64,000 bases of DNA from Eriocheir sinensis. Its lineage: Eukaryota; Arthropoda; Malacostraca; Decapoda; Varunidae. The position numbers were made by a program, and so were the translations under genes. A model generated the notes under the pieces. That model was not told the DNA's origin, searched no databases, and saw only the letters and a program-made list of their open reading frames with translations. The stretch lies in assembly GCF_024679095.1 (NCBI RefSeq), contig NW_026111618.1, positions 251,501 through 315,500 on the forward strand, written 5' to 3'. Shown piece by piece: positions 40,171 through 59,585 of this stretch (position 1 is the stretch's first letter; every line of letters starts with the position of its first letter).

Positions 40171-40785
40171 ACGTGTATGTTGCGTATTTTTCAATACAAA
40201 TTTACATTATTATATACATTTGTATATTAATTTTAATACAAATTTAATTATTCGATGTGTATTTTTGTATCTGTATTGTATATATATTTTTATACGCTTT
40301 TACATTATTTAATATTTATTTTGAATATATATTTTTATACAAACTCATGGTATTTTATGTGTATTTGTATATATATTTTATATAAATTTATTTATGTGTA
40401 TTTTATATATATTTTTACAAATCTACCTTATTTTATGTTTATTTTGTATGTGTATTTTGTATATTTATCCAAATACACATTCTTTTATTGGTATTTTGTT
40501 TATTTATTTTAATTCGAATTTACATTATTTTATGTGTATTTTGTATACATTTTTTTATACGTATTTACTTATTTTTGTATATATATTTTATAGAAATCTA
40601 CGTTTTTTATTTGTATTCGTATATATATTTTGAAACAAATTTACATTGTTTTATATGTATTTTGCATATCTCTTTCAATACAAATTTACCTTATTATGTG
40701 CATTTTGTATATTTATTTCAATGCAAATTTAAATATTTTATGTGTATTTTGGTATCTATATTTTTATATGATTACGAAAATTTGA
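40171..40785 (+). repeat. Block 33: sense half of reverse superunit copy 2
   Basis: Same order as block 31 but about 35 bp shorter, through many 1-6 bp losses in homopolymers and AT cores (for example TGTATTTTATATATATTTTTAC near 40,395 lacks bases present near 38,515). Confidence 0.8.
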
Positions 40786-41890
40786 ATAAAAATATATACA
40801 AAAAAACAAAAAAATAAATTTCAATTTGTATGAAAATAGATATACAAAATACACATATAATTATTTAAATTTGTATTTAAATACATGTACAAAATACACA
40901 TAAAATAATGTAAATTTGTATGAAATGAAAACAAATTCACATAAAATTTCCGTCAAAATAAATAAACAAAATATCAATAAAAGAATGTGTATTTGTATGA
41001 AAATAGATATACAAAATACACATAAAATAACCTAAATTTGTATCAAACTATATACAAAAATACACAAAAATATTTTAAATTTGTATGAAAATAAATATAC
41101 AAAATACATATGAAATTAGGTAAATTTGTATTGAAATACATACACAAAATACACATAAAATAATGTAAGTTTGAATGAAAATACATAAACAAATACACTT
41201 AAAATAACGTAAATTTGTATAAAAAAATATGTACAAAACACAAATAGAATAATGTAAAATCGTATCAAAATAAATACACAGAATATTAATAAAATAATGT
41301 AAATTTGTATTGAAATAGATATGCAAAATACATATAAAACAATGTAAATTTGTTTCAAAATATATATACGAATACACATATAATAACGTAGATTTCAATA
41401 AAAATATATATACAAAATACACATAAAATGAAGTAAATACGTATAAAAAAATGTATACAAAATACACATAAAATAATGTAAATTCGTATCAAAATAAATA
41501 AACAAAATACCAATAAAAGAATGTGTATTTGTATAAATATAAATATACAAAATACACATAAAATAACGTAAATTTATATAAAACTATATACAAAAATACA
41601 CAGAAGTAATTAAATTTGTATGAAAATATATACAAAATACACACAAAATAAGCTAAATTTGAATTGAAATATATATACAAAATACATGAAATAAAGTAGT
41701 TTTGTATCAAAATATTTATACAAATACACATATAATAACGTAAATTTGTATGAAAATATATAAACAAAATACACATTAAATAATGTAAATACGTATAAAA
41801 AATATGTACAAAATAAGCATATAATCATGTAATTCGTATCAAAATAAATAAACAAAATACCAATAAAATAATATAAATTTGTATGAGTAA
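40786..41890 (-). repeat. Block 34: antisense half of reverse superunit copy 2, 12-mer
   Basis: P-landmark spacing is 536 bp (40,983 to 41,519) instead of about 675. At about 41,305 monomer H passes directly into E (TGTATTGAAATAGATATGC), so G, F and one further monomer length (139 bp in all) are deleted. Type II monomers then run to J1. Confidence 0.82.
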
Positions 41891-43640
41891 ACGTGTATGT
41901 TGCATATTTTTTCAATACAAATTTACCTTATTATATAGGCATTTTGTATATCAATTTTAATATATGTATTTGAATATATATTTTGATACAAATTACATTA
42001 TTTTATGTTTTTTATATATTTCAATTCAAATTTAGCTTATTTTATGTCTTTTATATCTATTTTCATAAATTTAATTATTTTGTTTATTGTATATAGTTTT
42101 ATACAATTTTACCTTATTTTATTTGTATTAAGTATATATATTTATACAAGTAAACATTCTTTTATTGGCATTTAGTTTATTTATTTTGATACGAGTTTAC
42201 ATTATTTTATGTGTATTCTGTATACATTTCTTATACGTATTTTCTTCATTTATGTGTATTTTGTATATATATTTTTAGAAATCTACGTTATTTATGTGTA
42301 TTCGTATATATATTTTGAAACAAATTTACATTGTTTTTGTGTATTTTCATATCTATTTTTATACCATTTCAATGTATTTATTGTAATCAAATTAAATATT
42401 TTATGTGCATTTTGGAATATATGTTTTCAAAAAAAATGCGTTGTTTTATGGGTATTTTGCATCTTTATTTTCATACAAATTTACATTATTTTATTAATAT
42501 TCTGTGTATTTATTTTGATACTATTTTACATTATTCTATTTGTGTTTTGTATATATTTTTTATACATATTTACATTATTTAATGTATATTTTCTATATAT
42601 ATTTCATACAAATTTTCGTTCTCTTAAGTGTATTTGTTTATATATTTTTATTCAAATTTACATTATTTTATGTGTATTTTGTATATGTATTTCAATAGAA
42701 ATTTACCTAATTTCATGTGTATTTTGTATATATATTTTCTACAAATTTCAATTTTTTTTGTGTATTTTTGTATAGAGTTTTATTCAAATTTACAATATTT
42801 TATGTGTATTTTGTATATCTATTTTCATACAAATACACATTCTTTTATTGATATTCTGTTTATTTATTTTGATGCGAATTTATATTATTTAATGTGTATT
42901 GTGTATATATTTTTTATGTATTTACATCATTTCATATGTATTTTGTATATATTTCTATAGAAATATACGTTATTTTATGTGTATTCGTATATATATTTTG
43001 AAACAAATATACATTGTTTTATGTGCATTTTGCATATTTTTTCAATACAAATTTACCTTATTGTACGTGCATTTTGTATATTAATTTTAATACAAATTTT
43101 GCTATTCTATGTGTATTTTTGTAGATGTATTTTTATAAAGATATGCTTTATTTTATGGGTATTTTGCATCTTTATTTTCATACAAAATTACATTATTTTA
43201 TTGATATTCTGTGTATTTATTTTGATACGATTTTACATTATTCTATGTATATTTTGTATATCTATTTCATACCAATGTATGTTATTTTATGTGAATTTGT
43301 TTTCATTTCATACAAATTTACATTATTTTATGTGAATTTTGTACATGTATTTAAATACAAATTTAACTAATTATATGTGTATTTTGTATATCTATTTTCA
43401 TACAAATTGAAATTAATTGTGTATGTTTGTATATATTTTTATTCAAATTTTCGTAATTTTATGTGTATTTTGTATATTTATTTTCCTACAAATATACGTT
43501 CTTTTATCGGAATTTTATTTATTTATTTTGATACGAATTTTAATTTTTTTTAGGTGTATTTGATATATATATTTTTATACTTATTTACATAATTTTATAT
43601 GTATTTTGAATATATATTTTCATAGAAATTTACTCTATAT
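41891..43640 (+). repeat. Block 35: sense, J1 to J4
   Basis: First 550 bp are rich in small deletions (monomers of 35-42 bp near 41,960-42,380). Then G-P, A, C, D, E, F, G, H, I, K and the unswitched J2-type monomer (TTTTCGTAATTTTATG near 43,450), ending at J4 (TTTACTCTATATGGATATG). Same plan as block 23. Confidence 0.8.
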
Positions 43641-46600
43641 GGATATGTATAGAAAATACACATGATATAACTTAAATTCGTATCGAAATAAATGAACAAA
43701 ATACCGATAAAATAATGTAATTTTAAATGAAAATATATATAGAAAATACACATAAAATAACGTAAATACAAATAAATATATAAACATAAAATGATTTGAA
43801 TTTGAATGAAAATAGATATAAAAATAAACTTAAAATAAGGCAAATTTATAATGAAATATATATACAAAATACACATAAAATAATGTAGATTTGTTTCAAA
43901 ATATATATACGAATACACATAAAATAACGTAGATTTCTATAGAAATATATATACAAAATACACATGAAATGTTGTAAATACGTATAAAAATATATATACA
44001 AAATACACATTAAATAATGTAAATTCGTGTCAAAATAAATAATTAAAATATCAATAAAAGAATGTGTATTTGTGTGAATATACATATACAAAATACACAT
44101 AAAATAACGTAAATTTGTATAAAACTATATATAAAAATACACAAAAATAAGTTAAATTTGTATGAAAATAAATATACAAAATACACATAAAATTAGGTAA
44201 AATTGTAAAGAAATACATATACAAAATACACATAAAATAATGTAAATTTGAATGAAAATATATAAACAAATACACTTAAATTAACATAAATTTGTATAAA
44301 ATATATATAAAAAATACTCATTAAATAATGTAAATATGTATAAAAAATATATATACAAAACACAAATAGAATAATGTAAAATCGTATTAAAATAAATACA
44401 CAAAATGTAAATAAAATAATGTAAATTTGTATGAAAATAAAGATGCAAAATACCCATAAAATAACGCATTTTTTATAAATATACAAAATACACATAAAAG
44501 GATGTAAATACGTATAAAAATATATATACAAAATACACATTAAATAATGTAAAATCGCGTCAAAATAAATAAACAAAATGTCAATAAAAGAATGTGCATT
44601 TGTATGAAAATAAATATACAAAATACACATAAGATAACATAAACTTGTATAAAACTATATACAAAAATACACAAAAATAATTTATATTTGTATGAAAATA
44701 AATATACAAAATACACGTAAAATTAGGTAAATTTGTATTGAAATACATATACAAAATACACATAAAATACTGTAAATTTGAATGAAAATACATAAACAAA
44801 TACACTTAAAATAACGTAAATTTGTATAAAAAAATATATACAAAACAAAAATAGAATAATGTAAAATCGTATCAAAATAAATACACAGAATATTAATAAA
44901 ATAATGTAAATTTGTGTGAAAATAAAGAAGCAAAATACCCATAAAATAACGCTTTTTTTTTTTAAATATATATACAAAAATACACATAAAAAAATTTATT
45001 TGTATTAAAATAAATATACAAAATACACATACAATAAGGTAAATCTGTATTGAAATAGATATGCAAAATACATATAAAACAATGTAAATTTGTTTCAAAA
45101 TATATATACGAATACACATAAAATAACGTAGATTTGTATAAAAATATATATACAAAATACACGTAAAATGAAGTAAATACGTATAAAAAAATGTATACAA
45201 AATACACATAAAATAATGTAAATTCGTATCAAAATAAATAAACAAAATACCAATAAAAGAATGTGTATTTGTATAAATATAAATATACAAAATACACATA
45301 AAATAACGTAAATTTGTATAAAACTATATACAAAAATACACAGAAGTAATTAAATTCGTATGAAAATAGATATACAAAATACAGATAAAATAAGCTAAAT
45401 TTGAATTGAAATGTATATACAAAATACATAAAATAATGTAAATTTGTATCAAAATATTTATAAAATACATATAATAACGTAAATTTGTTTAAAAATATAT
45501 AAACAAAATACATATTAAGTAATGTAAATACGTATAAAAAATATGTACAAAATACACATATAATCATGTAATTTGTATCAAACTAAATAAACAAAATAGC
45601 AATAAAATAATGTAAATTTGTATGAGAAAACATATACAAATACATATAAATTAACGCTAATTTCTATAAAAATATATGTCCAAAATGAACGTAAAATAAA
45701 TTAACTTTGGATAAAAATATATATACAAAACACACATTAAATAATGTAAATGCGTACATAAAATAACCTAAATTTATATAAAACTATATACAAAAATACA
45801 AAAAAATAATTTAAATTTGTATGAAAAGAAATATACAAAATACACATAAAATTAGGTTAATTTCTATAGAAATACATATACAAAATACACATAAAATAAT
45901 GTAAATTTGAAAGAAAATATATAAACAAATACACATATAATAACGTAAATTTGTATGAAATATATATAAAAATACACATTAATCAATGTAAATATGTATT
46001 AAAAAATATATACAAAACACAAATAGAATAATGTAAAATCGTATTAAAATATATATACAGAATATTAATAAAATAATGTAAATTTGTATGAAAATTAAGA
46101 TGCAAAATACCTATAAAATAACGCATTTTTTATAAAATTATTGATACCAAAATACACATAAAATATTTGAATTTGTATCAAAATAAATATACAAAATGCA
46201 TATACAATAAGGTAAATTTGTATTGAAATAGATATGCAAAATACATATAAAATAATGTAAATTTGTTTCAAAATATATATGAGAATACACATAAAATAAC
46301 TTAGATTTCTATAAAAATACATATACAAAATACACATAAAATTAAGTAAATACGTATAAAAAAATGTATACAAAATACACATAAAATAATGAAAATTCGT
46401 ATAAATATAAATGAACAATATAGCAATAAAATAATGTGTATTTGTATAAAAATAAATATACAAAATGCACATAAAATAACGTAAATTTATATAAAACTAT
46501 ACATAAAATAACGCAAATTTCTATAAAAATATATGTACAAAAATGAACATAAAATAAATTTGCATAAAAATATATATACAAAACACACATTAGATAATGT

Positions 46601-48368
46601 AAATGAGTATAAAAATATGTATACAAAATACCTATGAAATAATCTAAACTCGTATCGAATTAAATTAAGAAAATACCATTATAATAATGTAATTTTGGAT
46701 GAAAATATATATACAAAATACACATAAAATAACCTAAATACAAATACAAATATACACATAAAATAATTTAAAATTGAATGAAATAAATATACAAAATAAA
46801 CATAAAATAAGGTAAATTTGTAATGAAATATATGAAAAAATACACATAAAATAATATAAATTTGTATGAAATATATATACAAATACACATTAAATAACAT
46901 GAATTTGTATAGAATTTGTATCAAAATATATACGAATACACACAATAAAATAACGTAATTTTTTTTATGAAAATGTATATACAAAATACACATGAAATAA
47001 TGTAAATTTGTATAAAATATATATAAACAAATACACATAAAATAATGTAAATTTGGATAAAATATATATACAAAATAAACCTTAAATAATGTAAATATGT
47101 ATAAAAAATATATAAAAAATACACATAGAATAATGTTAAATCGTATCAAAATAAATAAAGAGAATATCAGTAAAATTATGTAAATTTGTATGAAAATAAA
47201 GCTGCAAAATATCTATATAATAACGCATATTTGCATAAAAATATATATGCACAAATACATATAAAATAATTAAATTTGTATTAAAATAAATATACAAAAT
47301 GCACGTACAATAAAGAAAATTTGTATTGAAATAGATCTGCAAAATACACATCAATAATGTAAATTTGTATCAAAATATATATACGAATACTCATAAAATA
47401 GAGTAAAATTCTATGAAAATATACATACAAAATAGATATACAAAATACACATATAACTAGTTAAATTTGTATTTAAATACATGTACAAAAAACACATAAA
47501 ATAATGTAGATTTGTATGAAATGAAAACAAATACATTTTATATAAAATATATATACAAAGTACACATAGAATTATGTAAAATCAAACCAAATAAATACAC
47601 AGAATATCAATAAAATAATGTAAATTTGTATGAAAATAAAGATGCAAAATACCCATAAAATAAAGCATATTTTTATAAAAATACATACACAAAAATACAC
47701 ATAGATTAATCAAATTTGTATTAAAATTAATATACAAAATGCACATACAATAATGTAAATTTGTATTGAAAAAATATGCAAAATACACATAAAACAATGT
47801 AAATTTGTTTCAAAATATATATACGAAAATATATAAAATAGCGTAGATTTCTATAGAAATATATATACAAAATACACTTGAAATAATGTAAATACGTATA
47901 AAAATATATATACAAAATACACATTAAATAATGTTAATTCGTGTCAAAATAAATAAAAAAAATATCATGAAAAGAATGTGTATTTGTATGAATATAGATA
48001 TACAAAACACACATAAAATAACCTAAATTTGTATAAAACTATATACAAAAATAAACAAAAATAATTTAAACTTGTATGAAAATGAATATACAAAAAATAT
48101 AAAATTAGGTAAATTTGTATTGAAATACATATACAAAATACACATAAAATAATGTAAATTTCAATGAAAATATATAAACATATAGACTTAAAATAACGTA
48201 AATTTGTATCAAATATGTATACAAAAAACACATTAAATAATGTAAATATGTATAAAAAAAATATATACAAAACACAAATAAAATAATGTAAAATCGTATC
48301 AAAATAAATAAAGAAAATATTAATAAAATAATGTAAATTTGTATGAAAATTAAGATTCAAAATACCCA
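43641..48368 (-). repeat. Block 36: longest antisense block
   Basis: Type III and A-type monomers near J4, D-A, P near 44,060, O-H, a jump to B at about 44,480, P at 44,590, a 15-mer HOR to 45,259 (about 670 bp), type II, partial type III near 45,590-45,770, O-A with P near 46,440, fuller type III at about 46,490-46,920, then I-A runs to a break at CCCATGTCATGTG. A 205-codon frame at 44,682-45,299 is a monomer echo. Confidence 0.8.
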
Positions 48369-48468
48369 TGTCATGTGTATTCCTATATATATTTTGAAAC
48401 AAATTTACATTGTTTATATGTATTTTGCATATCTATTTCTGTGTATTCTGTTTTTATTTTTGTTATAC
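48369..48468 (+). repeat. Block 37: D-E fragment before J3
   Basis: About 100 bp: monomer D (TTGAAACAAATTTAC), a shortened E and the J3 sequence TATTTTTGTTATACATAG. It matches the end of block 17 near 16,830-16,922. Confidence 0.72.
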
Positions 48469-50633
<2,165 letters not shown>

Positions 50634-50765
50634 TATTTTGTATATCTATTTTATACAAATGTACGTTATTTTATATGAATTTGTTTTCATTTCATACAAA
50701 TTTACATTATTTTATATGTATATTGTAAATGTATTCAAATACAAATTTAACTAATTACATATTTT
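50634..50765 (+). repeat. Block 39: three sense monomers
   Basis: A K-like monomer (TATACAAATGTACG), one with TTTTCATTTCATACAAATTT, and one with ATTCAAATACAAATTTAAC. This set is shared with 24,380-24,490 and 43,255-43,375. Enters at AAAATTATTTTGTATATC and leaves at ATTTTTATAAAAATAATA. Confidence 0.72.
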
Positions 50766-51850
50766 TATAAAAATAATATACAAAAATACACATAGATTAA
50801 TCAAATTTGTATTAAAATTAATATACAAAATGCACATACAATAAGGTAAATTTGTATTGAAAAAATATGCAAAATACACATAAAACAATGTAAATTTGTT
50901 TCAAAATATATATTCGAATACACATAAAATAACGCAGATTTCTATAGAAATATATATACAAAATACACTTGAAATACTGTAAATACGTATAAAAATATAT
51001 ATACAAAATACACATTAAATAATGTTAATTCGTGTCAAAATAAATAAACAAAATATCATGAAAAGAATGTGTATTTTTATGAAAATAGATATACAAAATA
51101 CACATAAAATAACCTAAATTTGTATAAAACTATATACACAAATACACAAAAATAATTTAAACATGTATGAAAATAAATATACAAAAAACATATAAAAATA
51201 GGTAGATTTGTATTGAAATACATATACAAAATACACATAAAGTAATGTAAATTTGAATGAAAATATATAAACATATAGACTTAAAATAACGTAAATTTGT
51301 ATCAAATATATATACAAAAAAAACATTAAATAATGTAAATATGTATAAAAAAATATATACAAAACACAAATAAAATAATGTAAAATCGTATCAAAATAAA
51401 TACAGAAAATATTAATAAAATAATGTAGATTTCTATGAAAATTAAGATGCAAAATACCCATAAAATAACGGATTTTTTATAAAAATATATATACGAAAAA
51501 ACATAAAATATTTGATTTTGTATTAAAATAAATAGATATACAAAATACACATAAAATAAGCTAAATTTGAATTGAAATATATATACAAAATACATCAAAT
51601 AATGTAAATTTGTATCAAAATACCTATACAAATACACATATAATAACGTAAATTTGTATAAAAATATATAAACAAAATACACATTAAATAATGTAAATAC
51701 GTATAAAAAATGTAAAAAATACACAAATAATCATGTAATTCGTATCAAAATAAATAGACAAAATACCAATAAAATAATGTAAAATTCTATGAGAAAACAT
51801 ATACAAAATACACATAAATAACGCAAATATCAATAAAAATATATATAATA
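50766..51850 (-). repeat. Block 40: antisense, ends at J5
   Basis: F, E, D, C, B, A with ATATCATGAAAAGAATG, P-G, type II, then a type III terminal monomer and J5. From about 51,000 it is colinear with 55,060-55,895. Confidence 0.78.
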
Positions 51851-53692
<1,842 letters not shown>

Positions 53693-55895
53693 ATAGAGTA
53701 AATTTCTATGAAAATATATATTCAAAATACATATAAAATTATGTAAATAAGTATAAAAATATATATATCAAATACACCTAAAAAAATGAAAATTCGTATC
53801 AAAATAAATAAACAAAATTCCGATAAAAGAACGTATATTTGTAGGAAAATAAATATACAAAATACACATAAAATTACGAAAATTTGAATAAAAATATATA
53901 CAAAAAAAAAAAATATCAATTTGTATGAAAATAGATATACAAAATACACATATAATTAGTTAAATTTGTATTTAAATACATGTACAAAATACACATAAAA
54001 TAATGTAAATTTGTATGAAATGAAAACAAATTCACATAAAATAACGTACATTTGTATAAAATAGATATACAAAATATACATAGAATAATGTAAAATCGTA
54101 TCAAAATAAATACACAGAATATCAATAAAATAATGTAATTTTGTATGAAAATAAAGATGCAAAATACCCATAAAATAAAGCCTATTTTTTTTTAAATATA
54201 TATACAAGAATACACATAGAATAATTAAATTTGTATTAAAAAAATATACAAAATGCACGTACAATAAGGGAAATTTGTATTGAAAAAATATACAAAATGC
54301 GCATAAAACAATGTATATTTGTTTCAAAATATATATACGAATACACATAAAATAGCGTATATTTCTAAAGAAATATATATAAAAAATACATATGAAATGA
54401 CGTAAATACGTATAAAAATATATATACACAATACACATTAAATAATGTAAATTCGCATCAAAATAAATAAACAATATATCAATAAAAGAATGTGTATTTG
54501 TATGAAAATAGATATACAAAATACTCATAAAATAACCTAAGTTTGTATAAAACTCTATTACAAAAAATACACGAAAATAATTTAAATTTGTATAAAAATA
54601 TATATACAAAATACACATAAAACTAGTTAAATTTCTATTGAAATACATATACAAAATACATATAAAATAATGTAAATTTGAATGAAAATATATAAACAAA
54701 TACACTTAAAATAACGTAAATTTGTATGAAATATATATAGAAAATTCACATTAAATAATGTAAATATGTATAAAAAAATATATACAAAACACAAATAGAA
54801 TAATGTAAAATAGTATCAAAATAAATACACAGAATATTAATAAAATAATGTAAATTTGTATGAAAATAAAGATGCAAAATACAAATAAAACAACGCATTT
54901 TTTATGAAAATATATATACCAAAATACACATAAAATATTTAAATTTGTATTACAATAAATATACAAAATGCACATACAGTAAGGTAAATTTGTATTGAAA
55001 TAGATATGCAAAATACACTTAAAATAATGTAAATACGTATAAAAATATATATACAAAAATTCACATTAAATAATGTTAATTCGTGTCAAAATAAATAAAC
55101 AAAATATCATGAAAAGAATGTGTATTTGTATGAAAATAGATATACAAAATACACATAAAATAACCTTAATTTGTATAAAACTATATACAAAAATACACAA
55201 AAATAATTTAAACTTGTATGAAAATAAATATACAAAAAACATATAAGAATAGGTAGATTTGTATTGAAATACATATACAAAATACACATAAAATAATGTA
55301 AATTTGAATGAAAATATATAAACATATAGACTTAAAATAACGTAAATTTGTGTCAAATATATATACAAAAAAAACATTAAATAATGTAAATATGTATAAA
55401 AAAATATATACAAAACACAAATAAAATAATGTAAAATCGTATCAAAATAAATACAGAAAATATTAATAAAATAATGTAGATTTCTATGAAAATTAAGATG
55501 CAAAATACCCATAAAATAACGGATTTTTTATAAAAATATATATACGAAAAAAAATAAAATATTTGATTTTGTATTAAAATAAATAGATATACAAAATACA
55601 CATCAAATAAGCTAAATTTGAATTGAAATATATACAAAATACATAAAATAATGTAAATTTGTATCAAAATACCTATACAAATACACATATAATAACGTAA
55701 ATTTGTATAAAAATATATAAACAAAATACACATTAAATAATGTAAATACGTATAAAAAAAATGTAAAAAATACACAATTAATCATGTAATTCGTATCAAA
55801 ATAAATAGACAAAATACCAATAAAATAATGTAAATTTCTATGAGAAAACATATACAAAATACACATAAATAACGCAAATATCAATAAAAATATAT
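53693..55895 (-). repeat. Block 42: antisense, J4 to J5
   Basis: Unswitched J2-type monomer (ATTACGAAAATTTGAATAAA near 53,875), I-A with P near 54,490, O-C, then ATATCATGAAAAGAATG near 55,108, P-G, type II and J5. A 249-codon frame at 53,956-54,705 is a monomer echo. Confidence 0.8.
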
Positions 55896-57785
55896 AATAT
55901 AATATATTTTTATACATATTTAAAATATTTAATGTATATTTTGTATATATATATTTTATCCAAATTTACGTGATTTTATATGTATTTGTTTATATATTTT
56001 CATACAAATTTACATTATTTTATGTGAGTTTTGTATATGTATCTCAATACAAATTTGCCTAACTTCATGAGTATTTTGCATATCTATTTTCAAACAAATT
56101 TAAATTATTTTTGTGTATATTTGTATATATTTTATATAAATTTTAGTTATTTTATTTTTTATATATATATTTTACTAAAAATATACTTTATTTTATTTGA
56201 ATTTTTTTTATTTAATTTTTTAAGAATTTACATTATTTTATATGTATTTTGTATATATATTCTACTTATTTAAACTATTTTATGTGTATTATATATATTA
56301 ATTTTCATAACAATTTACGTTATTTTATTGTGTGTATTCGTATATATTTTGAAACATTTTATACAAATTCATGTTATTTTATGTGTATTTGTATATATAT
56401 TTTCATACAAATTTATATTATTTTATGTGTATTCTTACATATATTTTATTACCAATTTACCTTATTTTATGTTTATTTTGTATATTTATTTCATTCAGTT
56501 TTAAATTATTTAATGTGTATATTTGTATTTGTATTTAGGTTATTTTATGTGTTTTCTATATATATTTTCATCCAAAATTACATTATTTTATTGTTATTTT
56601 CTTAATTTAACTCGATACGAATTTAGATTATTTCATAGGTATTTTGTATACATATTTTTATACTCATTTACATTATCTAATGTGTGTTTTGTATATATTT
56701 TTTTATGCAAACTAGTTTTATGTTTATTTTTGTACATATATTTTTATAGAAACTTAAAACGTTATTTTATGTGTATTTTGTATATGTTTTCTCATACAAA
56801 TTTATATTATTTAATTAGTTTTTTGTTTATTTACTTTGATAAGAATGACTTGATTATTGGTGTATTTTGTAAATATTTTTTTATACATATTTACATTACT
56901 TAATGTGTATTTTGTTTATATATTTTTTTTACAAATATACGTTATTATATGTGTATTTGTTAAAAATATTTTGAAACGAATTTACTTTATTTTATGTATT
57001 TTGTATATATATTTCAATTCAAATTTAGCTTATTTTGTGTGTATTTTGTATATCTATTTTCATGCAAATTTAATTACTTCTGTGTATTTTTGTATATAGT
57101 TTTATACAAATTTACGTTATGTTATGTGCATTTTGTATATTTATATTTATACAAATACACATTCTCTTATTGGTATTTTGTTTATTTATATTTTGCATAC
57201 ATTTTTTATTCGTATTTACTTAATTTCATTTGTATTTTGTATATATATATATTTATAGATATCTACGTTATTTTATGTGTATTCGTACATATATTTTGAA
57301 ACAAATTCACATTGTTTTATATGTTTTTTGCATATCTATTTCAATACAAATTTACCTTATTGTATGTGCATTTTGTATATTTATTTTAATACAAATTCAA
57401 ATATTTTATGTGTATTTTGGTATATATAATTTTATAAAAAATGCGTTATTTTATAGGTATTTTGCATCTTAGTTTTCATACAAATGTACATTATTTTCTT
57501 AATATTCTGTGTATATATTTTGATACGATTTTATATTATACTATTTGTGTTTTGTATATATTTTTTTATACATATTTTCATTATTTAATGTGTATTTTTT
57601 TATACATATTTTATACAAATTAACGTCATTTTAAGTGTATTTGTTTATATAATTTCATTCAAATTTACATTATTTTAAGTGTATTTTGTATATGTATTTC
57701 AATACAAATTTACGTAATTTTATGTGTATTTTGTATATTTATTTTCATACAAATTTAAATTATTTTGTGTTTTTTTGTATATACA
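55896..57785 (+). repeat. Block 43: sense J5-J4 unit, copy 2
   Basis: Same order as block 41, including type III monomers at about 56,330-56,820. Offset is about 4,200 before the (AT)n position and about 4,093 after it, which fits the absence of the 106-bp tract. An extra J-, K- and M-like run lies at 55,896-56,080. Confidence 0.82.
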
Positions 57786-59585
57786 TATAGAGTAAATTTC
57801 TATGAAAATATATATTCAAAATACATATATATATAATTATGTAAATAAGTATAAAAATATATATATCAAATACACCTAAAAAAATGAAAATTCGTATCAA
57901 AATAAATAAACAAAATTCCGATAAAAGAACGTATATTTGTAGGAAAATAAATATACAAAATACACATAAAATTACGAAAATTTGAATAAAAATATATACA
58001 AAAAACAAACAAAAAATTTCAATTTGTATGAAAATAGATATACAAAATACACATATAATTAGTTAAAATTGTATTTAAATACATGTACAAAATACACATA
58101 AATTAATGTAAATTTGTTTGAAATGAAAACAAAGTCACATTAAATAACGTACATTTGTATAAAATAGAAATACAAAATATACATAGAATAATGTAAAATC
58201 GTATCAAAATAAATACACAGAATATCAATAAAATAATGTAATTTTGTATGAAAATAAAGATGCAAAATACCCATAAAATAAAGCCTATTTTTTTAAAAAT
58301 ACATATACAAGAATACACATAGAATAATTAAATTTGTATTAAAAAAATATACAAAATGCACGTACAATAAGGGAAATTTGTATTGAAAAAATATACAAAA
58401 TGCACAAAAAACAATGTATATTTGTTTCAAAATATATATACGAATACACATAAAATAGCGTATATTTCTAAAGAAATATATATATAAAATACACATGAAA
58501 TGACGTAAATACGTATAAAAATATATATACACAATACACATTAAATAATGTAAATTCGCATCAAAATAAATAAACAAAATATCAATAAAAGAATGTGTAT
58601 TTGTATGAAAACAGATATACAAAATACACATAAAATATTGTAAATTTGTATAAAACTCTAAAAAAAAATACACAAAAATAATTTAAATTTGTATAAAAAT
58701 ATATATACAAAATACACATAAAAATAGTTAAATTTCTATTGAAATACATATACAAAATACACATAAAATAATGTAAATTTGAATGAAAATATATAAACAA
58801 ATACACTTAAAATAACGTAAATTTGTATGAAATATATATAGAAAATACACATTAAATAATGTAAATATGTATAAAAAAATATATACAAAACACAAATAGA
58901 ATAATGTAAAATAGTATCAAAATAAATACACAGAATATTAATAAAATAATGTAAATTTGTATGAAAATAAAGATGCAAAATACCCATAAAACAACGCATT
59001 TTTTATGAAAATATATATACCAAAATACACATAAAATATTTAAATTTGTATTACAATAAATATACAAAATGCACATACAATAAGGTAAATTTGTATTGAA
59101 ATAGATATGCAAAATACACATAAAACAATGTAAATTTGTTTCAAAATATATATACGAATACACATAAAATAACGTAGATTTCTATAAAAATATATATACA
59201 AAATACACATAAAATGAAGTAAATACGTATAAGAAAATGTATACAAAATACACATAAAATAATGTAAATTCGTATCAAAATAAATAAACAAAATACCAAT
59301 AAAAGAATGTGTATTTGTATAAATATAAATATACAAAATACACACAAAATAACGTAAAATTGTATAAAACTATATACAAAAATAAACAAAAATAATTAAA
59401 TTTGCATAAAAATAGATATACAAAAGACACATAAAATTAGCTAAATTTGAATTGAAATAAAAATAGAAAATACATAAAATAATGTAAATTTGTATCAAAA
59501 TATATATTCAAATACACATATATTAAAATTAATATACAAAATGCATATATAATAAGGTAAATGTATTGAAAAAATATGCAACATA
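57786..59585 (-). repeat. Block 44: antisense, J4 to J1, reference 16-mer HOR
   Basis: J4, the unswitched J2-type monomer near 57,975, I-A, P, then the clearest complete HOR in the window, between GAATG at 58,591 and 59,305 (714 bp). All 16 monomers P through A can be read there in order. Type II monomers then lead to J1. Confidence 0.85.
58591..59305 (-). repeat. Reference 16-monomer higher-order repeat unit
   Basis: Read left to right on + as P, O, N, M, L, K, J, I, H, G, F, E, D, C, B, A, each 44-46 bp. J (TATATACAAAACACAAATAG) and K (TGAAATATATATAGAAAAT) are separate monomers here, unlike in the 15-mer form. Another 16-mer is at 34,632-35,345. Confidence 0.88.
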
